Source: Anaerolineales bacterium UBA5069 | GTDB taxonomy: Bacteria > Chloroflexota > Anaerolineae > Caldilineales > Caldilineaceae | Direction: 5' to 3' | Length of the DNA stretch: 10,728 nucleotides | NCBI GenBank assembly: GCA_002415895.1 | Contig: DIAV01000056.1 | Location: 1-10,728 of the forward strand | Translations under genes and position numbers: made by a program | Shown here: piece by piece, positions 5,760-10,728 of the stretch | Numbering within the stretch: position 1 is the stretch's first letter | Layout of the letters: each line of letters starts with the position of its first letter | The notes under the pieces: generated by a model | Database searches by the model: none | Told to the model about the DNA's origin: nothing | What the model saw: only the letters and a program-made list of their open reading frames with translations

Positions 5760-7211
5760 CTACTGATTCTCGGCTGGCGTATGTGCGGTGGGCGTGTCTA
5801 CGCAGGCGACCAGGGCCGCCGGCGCGGGTTCAGGCGCGGCCGGCTTGTTGACAATGGGGCGGGGCGCAACCGGTAGGGAAAGCATGATGCGCGTGCCCTT
5901 GCTGCTTTCCGACTCGATCTCAAGCTCGCCATCCAGTGCGCGCACCCGCTCCTGCATGTTGCGCAGACCATGCCCCTGTGAGGACGCAGCGGCGCGGAAG
6001 ACGTCGAAGCCTTTGCCGTTATCGTCAATTGCCAGGCAAAGCCGCCCGCCCGTGCGCACAAAGGTGACGTGCACCAGGTCGGCGTTGGCGTGTTTCTGGA
6101 TGTTGGCGAGCGCCTCCTGCGTAATGTGCAGCAACTCGACGGCCTGATGGGTTGTGGCGCGGGCTGCGGCCTTGGCATCCACGGCCAGGTCTACTGTCAT
6201 GCCTGCATTTGCGCTAAAGGTGCGCGCCAGTTCATCCATGCCCTCGGCCAGTGAGCGCCCCTGAAAGCGCTGCGGGCGCAACCCCATAATGTATGCGCGT
6301 ATGTCGCGAATGACCTCGTTAAGCCCCTGCACCGTTTGCCCAATGCGCGCCTTGGCCAGCGCCGGTTCGGCGTCGGCGCGATGATGGGCGTCATCCAGCA
6401 GCAAGCCCATGGCGTAGATGGACTGAATCACGCCATCGTGCAGGTTCATGCCAAAGCGCTCACGCTCCTGCATAATCGCAATTTGCTGATTTTGCTGATA
6501 GAGGCGCGCATTTTCAATGGCCACCGATGCGTGCGCGGCGAACATCTCAACCACATTCTGATCCTGTTCGGTAAAGGGGAGTGGCCCGGAACCGGTGCTG
6601 TCAAATTTGTCAGTGAGGTAAAGGTTACCCAGAATTTGCCCCTTGGAGATGAGCGAAACGCCAAGCAGCGTCTTCATGGGCGGATGGTTGGCGGGAAAGC
6701 CTGCCGAACGGGGATCATTCTGGATGACGTCGACGCGCATGGGCCGCCGCTCGGTGAGGATTGCGCCCAGCAGTCCGTGGCCCTGGGGTGGGTCGCCCAT
6801 TGTGCCGCGCTCCTCGGGTGTAACGCCCGAGGTGATGAACTGCTCAATGTGGCCGCCGTCGGCATCGAGCACGCCCAGCGCGGCATAGCGCGCCTGGCTC
6901 AACTGCCTGCTCAAATCCACCACACGCTGGAGCACCTGCGACAAGTCCACCTCGGCTGTCAGTGCGAGGGCTGCCTGGCGCAGCGCCTCGGTCTGCTGCA
7001 CGCGTTGATCGATTTCGGCGTCGTGCCTCTCAAAGCGCGTGGCCACCCAATTGGAGAAGAGCGCACCCGCGCCCGCCACGAGCAACACCTCGATGGTCGC
7101 CTCAAGGACGGCCGTTGTATAAGGGGCGAGGTAGGTGCGCAGCGCAATGACGCTCGCCCAGAAGAGGACGGGGAAGAGAATGCCAAGCCAGCGCAGTGTT
7201 TTGGTGGACAT
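5760..7211 (-). CDS. Membrane-anchored GAF sensor histidine kinase, DevS/NarX-like
   Basis: The protein has, in order (numbering from ATG 7211, 483 residues): two membrane helices (about 9-27 and 36-56), a short coiled linker, one GAF domain (about 90-235), a HisKA_3 dimerisation domain with phospho-acceptor H258 in NLHDGVIQS, and an HATPase_c domain with N-box HITQEALANIQKHA (N370), G1 DDNGKGFD and G2 GHGLRNMQERV. A Pro/Ala-rich tail of about 35 residues follows. The GAF domain resembles mycobacterial DevS/DosT, including RSAGFPANHPPMKTLLG and GNLYLTDKFD; H176 of HPPM corresponds to the DevS haem ligand H149. O2/NO/CO sensing is therefore possible but unproven. It should autophosphorylate and pass phosphate to the divergent regulator. 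The start is uncertain: ATG 7265 would add 18 basic residues, and neither start has a strong ribosome site. Confidence 0.88.
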   Translation of the reverse strand: MSTKTLRWLGILFPVLFWASVIALRTYLAPYTTAVLEATIEVLLVAGAGALFSNWVATRFERHDAEIDQRVQQTEALRQAALALTAEVDLSQVLQRVVDLSRQLSQARYAALGVLDADGGHIEQFITSGVTPEERGTMGDPPQGHGLLGAILTERRPMRVDVIQNDPRSAGFPANHPPMKTLLGVSLISKGQILGNLYLTDKFDSTGSGPLPFTEQDQNVVEMFAAHASVAIENARLYQQNQQIAIMQERERFGMNLHDGVIQSIYAMGLLLDDAHHRADAEPALAKARIGQTVQGLNEVIRDIRAYIMGLRPQRFQGRSLAEGMDELARTFSANAGMTVDLAVDAKAAARATTHQAVELLHITQEALANIQKHANADLVHVTFVRTGGRLCLAIDDNGKGFDVFRAAASSQGHGLRNMQERVRALDGELEIESESSKGTRIMLSLPVAPRPIVNKPAAPEPAPAALVACVDTPTAHTPAENQ

Positions 7212-7450
7212 GCAAGCCAGTGAACGAGAACACCCCAGGCGGGCGCGCAATCGGCGCACACGCATGTCTGAGAGGCAAAAGGTTGGAGGCGCGCCCTAAC
7301 AAAGCCTATGATACAATGCTCCAGTATACTCTGAACCGTGCCGAGCCAGAAACCACGGTGCAATCTCGTGCCCGGGCCCGGCCTCTACTGAAATCAGCGC
7401 ATGCGCCTTGACGCTGCACTGTGCGCGCTCTATGCAAGGAAAAAACTCGA
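7212..7450. promoter_or_regulatory. Divergent promoter region of the two-component system
   Basis: This 239-base region separates the divergent kinase and regulator genes. On plus, TTGGAG (7283-7288) and TATGAT (7307-7312) with an 18-base spacer are a plausible promoter for the regulator, giving a leader of about 130 bases. AGTATACT (7323-7330) is an 8-bp palindrome that offers TATACT on both strands. No clear kinase promoter or DevR-box repeat was found. The right end holds AAGGA ahead of the regulator's TTG start. Confidence 0.4.
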
Positions 7451-8128
7451 TTGATCACGCGCCTGCGCATCATCCTTGTGGATGATCATGAGATTGTTCG
7501 CCTGGGGCTGCGCACACTGCTGGCCCGCTATGCTCAGTTTGAAATTGTCGCCGAGGCCAGCGACGCGCCCGAGGCGCTCGAAATGGTGGCGCTGCATCAC
7601 CCCGATGTTGTTGTTATGGATATCCGCCTGCCGGGCAAGAATGGTGTTGAGGCCACGCAGGAGATTACCGAACTCTTCCCCGACGTGAAGGTGATTATGC
7701 TCACCTCCTACGCCGATGAGGATGTGCTCTTTGATGCCATTGCCGCCGGCGCTTCGGGCTATGTGCTCAAGCAAATCGGCAGTGATGACCTTGTGAAGGC
7801 GCTGGAGCGTGTGGGCCGCGGTGAGAGCCTGCTGGACCCCGCGGTGACGCAGAAGGTATTTCAGCGCGTGCGCCAGAGCGCGCGCAAAGCCGAAGACGCT
7901 GCCTTTGGCGCGCTGACAGACCAGGAGATCCACATTCTTGCGCTGATTACAGAAGGCATGACCAACAAGGAGATCGCAGGCAAGGTCTTCCTGAGCGAAA
8001 AGACGGTGCGCAATTACGTTTCCTCCATCCTCGCCAAGCTGGATTTGCAGTCGCGCGCAGAGGCCGCCGCCTATGCCGTGCGCCACCACATTAGCAACCA
8101 CATGCCCAACGGTGGCGTGCGCGAGTAG
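7451..8128 (+). CDS. NarL/FixJ-family response regulator, DevR/DosR-like
   Basis: The 225-residue protein has a receiver domain and a LuxR-type helix-turn-helix. Receiver residues are D11/D12 in [10 protein letters not shown], phospho-acceptor D57 in [14 protein letters not shown]85 in MLTSYADE and K107 in GYVLKQIG. The output domain is [21 protein letters not shown] followed by [18 protein letters not shown] (about 155-205). Spacing of D57/T85/K107 matches DevR (D54/T82/K104), and the TDQE and EKTV-NYVS-LLAKL-like segments are very DevR-like. It is the evident partner of the divergent GAF kinase. The start is taken as TTG 7451 because AAGGA lies about 10 bases upstream; a GTG at 7421 would add 10 residues but has no ribosome site. 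The CNNM-family gene begins 21 bases downstream and may share its transcript. Confidence 0.9.
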   Translation: MITRLRIILVDDHEIVRLGLRTLLARYAQFEIVAEASDAPEALEMVALHHPDVVVMDIRLPGKNGVEATQEITELFPDVKVIMLTSYADEDVLFDAIAAGASGYVLKQIGSDDLVKALERVGRGESLLDPAVTQKVFQRVRQSARKAEDAAFGALTDQEIHILALITEGMTNKEIAGKVFLSEKTVRNYVSSILAKLDLQSRAEAAAYAVRHHISNHMPNGGVRE

Positions 8129-8149
8129 CAGCGCCGGCGCGAGTCTCTT

Positions 8150-9478
8150 ATGAATCCCTACATCGAAATCCTGATTATTCTGCTGCTGATTCTCATCAAC
8201 GGTTTTCTCTCCATGTCGGAGATGGCGCTTGTGGCGTCGCGCAAGGCGCGCCTCAAGCAGGCCGTCGATGAGGGTGATGAGCGCGCAGGCAAGGCGCTGG
8301 CGCTGGTGGAATCGCCCGGGCGCATGCTCTCGACGGTCCAGGTGGGCATTACGCTCATCAGCATCCTCACGGGCGTCTTTGGCGGCGCCACGCTGGCCGA
8401 CCGGATTGCGGTTGTGTTGATGCGCTGGCCTTTCATCGCGCCCTATGCGCGTCCTGTCAGCCTCACCTTCGTTGTCCTCATCATTACCTACCTGTCGCTG
8501 ATCCTGGGCGAGCTTGCGCCCAAGCGCATTGCGTTGAACGGGGCTGAGCGCATCGCGCGCCTGGTCGCCCCCATCATGACTGTGCTCGCGCGCATGGTCT
8601 CACCGCTGGTTGGCTTTCTGAACGCCTCGACCGAACTTGTGCTGCGGCTGATTGGCGCTAAAGTCTCCACCGAAAGCCCCGTCTCCGATGAAGAGGTGCG
8701 CATCCTGATTGAACAGGGCACCCAGAGCGGCGTCTTTGATCCGATTGAAGAAGAGATTGTCGGCCAGCTCTTCCGCCTGAGCGATTTGCCCGTGGATGCC
8801 CTGCTAACCCCGCGCACGGAAGTGGCGTGGCTGGATGTGTCGGATACCACGGCGGAGATTGCCGAAAAACTGACTACATACGCCCACTCGCGCTTCCCCG
8901 TGGCCGACGGCAGCCTCGACAATGTGGTGGGGCTTGTGCTGGTGAAGGACCTCTTTGCCATGACGTTGATGGGCAAGGAACTGGACCTGCGCAGCGTTAT
9001 GCAGCCCCCCCTCTTCATTCCCGACTCCATGCCTGCGTTTGAGGCGCTGGAGCGGCTGCGCCAGACGCGCACACATATTGCCATGATCATTGACGAATAT
9101 GGCGGGCTGGAGGGGCTGGTGACGCTGGCCGATTTTGTGGAGGCGATTATTGGCGAGGTGCCGGATGTGGGCGATCTCGACAATCCCGATGTGGTGCGCC
9201 GCCCCGATGGCAGCTATCTCCTCGACGGTATGCTGGCTGTTGACCGTTTTCAGGAACTCTTTGACATCAAGGAGTTGCCCGATGAAAACGAGGGCTACTA
9301 TCAAACGGTTGGCGGCTTTGTCATGTCCATGCTGGGCCGCGTGCCCAATACGGGCGACAGCTTTGACTGGAATAATCAGTTGCGCCTCGAAGTCATGGAC
9401 ATGGACAACCGGCGCGTCGATAAGGTGCTGGTGACGCTGTTGGCCATGGATGAGGGAGACGCGCACGAAGAGGGCTAG
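8150..9478 (+). CDS. Hemolysin C/CorC-like CNNM-CBS membrane protein
   Basis: The 442-residue protein has the full family order: a CNNM (DUF21) membrane domain, residues 1 to about 195, beginning MNPYIEILIILLLILINGFLS with the SMSEMALVAS motif and LGELAPKRIAL; two CBS domains (about 213-273 with LTPRTEVAWL and HSRFPV, and about 280-337 ending IDEYGGLEGLVTLADFVEAIIGEV); and a C-terminal CorC_HlyC domain (about 350-432 with DGSYLLDGMLAVDRF and TVGGFVMSMLGRVP). Members are linked to Mg2+/Co2+ efflux or other cation homeostasis; the name hemolysin is historical. The CBS pair may bind adenine nucleotide. It lies 21 bases after the regulator gene with no strong ribosome site. Its stop codon overlaps that of the convergent TetR gene. 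Confidence 0.93.
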   Translation: MNPYIEILIILLLILINGFLSMSEMALVASRKARLKQAVDEGDERAGKALALVESPGRMLSTVQVGITLISILTGVFGGATLADRIAVVLMRWPFIAPYARPVSLTFVVLIITYLSLILGELAPKRIALNGAERIARLVAPIMTVLARMVSPLVGFLNASTELVLRLIGAKVSTESPVSDEEVRILIEQGTQSGVFDPIEEEIVGQLFRLSDLPVDALLTPRTEVAWLDVSDTTAEIAEKLTTYAHSRFPVADGSLDNVVGLVLVKDLFAMTLMGKELDLRSVMQPPLFIPDSMPAFEALERLRQTRTHIAMIIDEYGGLEGLVTLADFVEAIIGEVPDVGDLDNPDVVRRPDGSYLLDGMLAVDRFQELFDIKELPDENEGYYQTVGGFVMSMLGRVPNTGDSFDWNNQLRLEVMDMDNRRVDKVLVTLLAMDEGDAHEEG

Positions 9479-10065
9479 GCGCGTTCGTTCTGCTTGCCCC
9501 AGCGTGCCATCCCTTGATCAAGCAATTCAACCAGGGCGCTGTACGATGCGTCCGCGTCCCCGGCGTCGCTCCCTTCGCGCAAGCTGCCGCTCCCTTCCAA
9601 CGCCACAAAGCCATGCAGTGCGCTGCGCACTGCGTGCATAGCCTGCGTGGCCTCGTCGCCCTGCAACTTGTAGCCGCGCAGTGCAGACTGAAAGAAACGC
9701 GTCAATTGTGCGCCGGCGCTGCGCAATTCCTCATCGTTTGCACTCGCCGGGCGCAGGGTAAATGGATAGAGGCCGGGGTTGCTTTGTGCAAAGGTGCGGT
9801 AGGCTGCAGCCAGCGCCTTGAGCGCGTCGCGCCCGGCCAGCCCTGTGCAGGCGGCCTGCAACTGCTCGCTCAGGGTGCGCAACCCCACAAGGCTCAGGTC
9901 GCGCCGCAGCCCGTCCAGGCTCTGCACATGGTTGTAAAGCGATGGCGTGCGCACGTGAAAGCGCGCCGCCAACTCGGCCAGCGACAGCGCCTGTGCGCCG
10001 CGCTCGTTGACCAACTCCACGGCCCCGTTCACAACAACGTCGTGGTTCAGCCTGTACTTGGTCAT
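9475..10065 (-). CDS. TetR/AcrR-family regulator with WHG-type C-terminal domain
   Basis: The 196-residue protein has an N-terminal TetR helix-turn-helix, ALSLAELAARFHVRTPSLYNHV (about 26-47), with the HVRTPSLYNHV recognition helix. The C-terminal region includes SALHGFVALEGSG (about 148-160), typical of the WHG ligand-binding domain (TetR_C_33). It should be a homodimeric repressor released by an unknown small ligand. The ATG at 10065 is chosen because AAGGAA stands 6 bases upstream and the preceding 33 codons are atypical and lie over the promoter. It is divergent from the methyltransferase-like gene, its most likely target beside itself. The 3' end overlaps the convergent CNNM gene by 4 bases. 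Confidence 0.92.
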   Translation of the reverse strand: MTKYRLNHDVVVNGAVELVNERGAQALSLAELAARFHVRTPSLYNHVQSLDGLRRDLSLVGLRTLSEQLQAACTGLAGRDALKALAAAYRTFAQSNPGLYPFTLRPASANDEELRSAGAQLTRFFQSALRGYKLQGDEATQAMHAVRSALHGFVALEGSGSLREGSDAGDADASYSALVELLDQGMARWGKQNERA

Positions 10066-10106
10066 GGTGTGTTCCTTGTGGGGATGGGGTGGATATGAAT
10101 CCAAAA

Positions 10107-10136
10107 CTGACCAATGATGATTGATCATAGTATAAC
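10107..10136 (+). promoter_or_regulatory. Possible promoter of the ICMT-like gene
   Basis: CTGACC (10107-10112) and TATAAC (10131-10136), with an 18-base spacer, match the consensus at 4/6 and 5/6. The -10 lies in the same palindrome as the divergent TetR -10. The transcript would have a leader of about 115 bases containing the hairpin at 10172-10199. Some other promoter nearer the start is possible. Confidence 0.35.
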
Positions 10137-10142
10137 TACTAT
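10127..10142. promoter_or_regulatory. Palindromic operator candidate for the TetR regulator
   Basis: ATAGTA-TAAC-TACTAT is a 16-bp inverted repeat with perfect 6-bp arms. It covers the -10 elements of both divergent promoters, the position expected for a TetR-type repressor site controlling itself and its neighbour. A second inverted repeat, ATGAT-TG-ATCAT at 10117-10128, adjoins it. Binding is inferred from position only. Confidence 0.5.
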
Positions 10143-10157
10143 CGTTAGCGGAATCAA
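10129..10157 (-). promoter_or_regulatory. Sigma-70 type promoter of the TetR gene
   Basis: On the minus strand TTGATT (10157-10152) and TATACT (10134-10129) are separated by exactly 17 bases. They match the consensus at 4/6 and 5/6. The site lies about 65 bases upstream of the TetR ATG, and the -10 is inside the 16-bp palindrome, suggesting autoregulation. Confidence 0.6.
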
Positions 10158-10171
10158 GTGGCAAAAATAAC

Positions 10172-10199
10172 GCGAGGCTTCCGCCATTGGAAGCCTCGC
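10172..10199 (-). terminator. Hairpin with T-run on minus strand, upstream of TetR promoter
   Basis: GCGAGGCTTCC (10172-10182) and GGAAGCCTCGC (10189-10199) form a perfect 11-bp stem with a 6-base loop. Read on the minus strand it is followed by GTTATTTTTG, a good intrinsic terminator. No minus-strand gene inside the window ends here, so it may stop antisense transcription arriving from the right, or belong to a dispersed hairpin family, as its core matches the one after the kinase gene. On plus it sits in the ICMT-like leader without a T-run. Confidence 0.65.
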
Positions 10200-10259
10200 T
10201 TCGATCCGGCTATGGCCGGCTGCTTGCGTGGGCGCGGGACGCATGGTAGCCTGCACACG

Positions 10260-10703
10260 ATGCAGCCGAATCCGCGTATTTCCTACACACTTGTGGCGCT
10301 GCAATTTGCCGCGCTGGGCATGCTCGCACTCACCGGGCCTGTGCTTGCGCGCACGCCGGTCGGGCTCGCGCTGGAGCTTGCCGCGCTCGCTCTGGGGCTG
10401 TGGGCGCTGTGGAGCATGCGCCGCAGCCTGCCCAATATTACGCCCGATGTGCGCCCCACTGCCACTCTGGTGCGCGCCGGGCCCTACCGCTGGATTCGCC
10501 ACCCCATGTACACCATGCTGATCGGAGCGGGCGCGGCCCTGGTTCTCAACCAGCCCACGGCGCTGCGCTGGGCGGTGTGGGCGCTGCTGGTGGGTGTGCT
10601 GCTCGTCAAGATTCGCTATGAAGAGCGACTGCTTAGCGCGCACTTCCCCGATTATCCCGCCTATCAGCAGACAAGCAAGCGACTCATCCCCTTCATTTAC
10701 TGA
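10260..10703 (+). CDS. Isoprenylcysteine carboxyl methyltransferase-like membrane protein
   Basis: The 147-residue protein has about four hydrophobic segments and the ICMT/PEMT-like signature GPYRWIRHPMY (74-84), then KIRYEERLLSAHFPDYPAYQQTSKRLIPF (about 117-145). In this family the R-H-P-x-Y and E-E-x-x-L...F-x-x-Y-x-x-Y elements form the S-adenosylmethionine site at the membrane face. Bacterial members methylate diverse small or lipid substrates; prenylated protein is unlikely here. The ATG at 10260 is chosen because the family starts near it and the DNA before it (to 10158) encodes the hairpin. The ribosome site is weak (GGTAG about 12 bases upstream). Divergent orientation suggests control by the TetR regulator. 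Confidence 0.85.
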   Translation: MQPNPRISYTLVALQFAALGMLALTGPVLARTPVGLALELAALALGLWALWSMRRSLPNITPDVRPTATLVRAGPYRWIRHPMYTMLIGAGAALVLNQPTALRWAVWALLVGVLLVKIRYEERLLSAHFPDYPAYQQTSKRLIPFIY

Positions 10704-10728
10704 GTGCTGCGTCGCAAATACGTGTACG

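Larger units (their letters stand above)
10066..10259. other. Divergent control region between TetR and ICMT-like genes
   Basis: In 194 bases this region has a minus-strand promoter, a weaker plus-strand promoter, two adjoining inverted repeats (10117-10128, ATGAT-TG-ATCAT; 10127-10142, ATAGTATAACTACTAT) and a hairpin at 10172-10199. The AT-rich block at about 10110-10170 stands out against its GC-rich surroundings, as regulatory DNA often does. Confidence 0.6.

Noticed and set aside
8488..9183. Minus-strand open frames inside the CNNM gene
   Set aside because: Ser/Arg-rich translations without motifs; the plus frame has full domain order for its family.
9514..10098. Long plus-strand open frame opposite the TetR gene
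   Set aside because: Composition is unnatural and the minus-strand frame has clear TetR motifs, ribosome site and promoter.
10158..10259. Upstream start for the ICMT-like protein at 10158
   Set aside because: These codons run through the 11-bp hairpin and give no family-like residues; ATG 10260 fits the family start.
1..10728. tRNA, rRNA, CRISPR array, IS element or phage gene
   Set aside because: No regularly spaced direct repeats, transposase or integrase motifs, or tRNA-like clover-leaf seen on reading both strands.

Overview
The window reads as a GC-rich, gene-dense bacterial chromosome segment with short intergenic gaps, mixed ATG/GTG/TTG starts and very frequent GCGC words. The DevS/DevR-like two-component pair, the haem-copper-like membrane protein with a cupin neighbour, and the recurrent hairpin terminators suggest a Chloroflexota-type organism (Caldilineae/Anaerolineae-like). 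That placement is inference from gene style, not a database result. No tRNA, rRNA, transposase, integrase or CRISPR array was seen.

Layout. Positions 1-3163 hold minus-strand genes, read right to left: a 2[4Fe-4S] ferredoxin, a protoglobin fused to a MoaD/ThiS-like beta-grasp domain, a small cupin, a polytopic NnrS-like membrane protein, and the first 27 codons of another membrane protein cut by the window edge. Positions 3271-5422 hold a second minus-strand unit: an ABC exporter ATPase and permease with ATGA overlap, then a HIT-fold protein lacking the usual catalytic histidine, closed by a GC-rich hairpin. Positions 5423-5759 are non-coding and carry a promoter-like element, four TGCGCA words and a very long hairpin.

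Positions 5760-8128 hold a divergent two-component system: a membrane-anchored GAF histidine kinase on minus and a NarL/DevR-type regulator on plus. A CNNM/CBS/CorC_HlyC ion-transport protein follows on plus. It meets a convergent TetR-family regulator, the two stop codons sharing one CTAG. The TetR gene is divergent from an isoprenylcysteine-methyltransferase-like membrane protein. The divergent promoters appear to overlap at a 16-bp palindrome.

How the parts may work together (inference): the left half is rich in likely gas/redox proteins (protoglobin, ferredoxin, NnrS-like protein). The kinase carries the HPPM histidine context that binds haem in the mycobacterial sensor DevS. A gas (O2/NO/CO) or redox response is therefore a reasonable shared theme, though nothing here proves that the kinase controls the left-hand genes. 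The strongest novelty candidates are the protoglobin-MoaD fusion with a C terminus ending GR instead of GG, and the HIT protein with Lys in place of the nucleophilic His.
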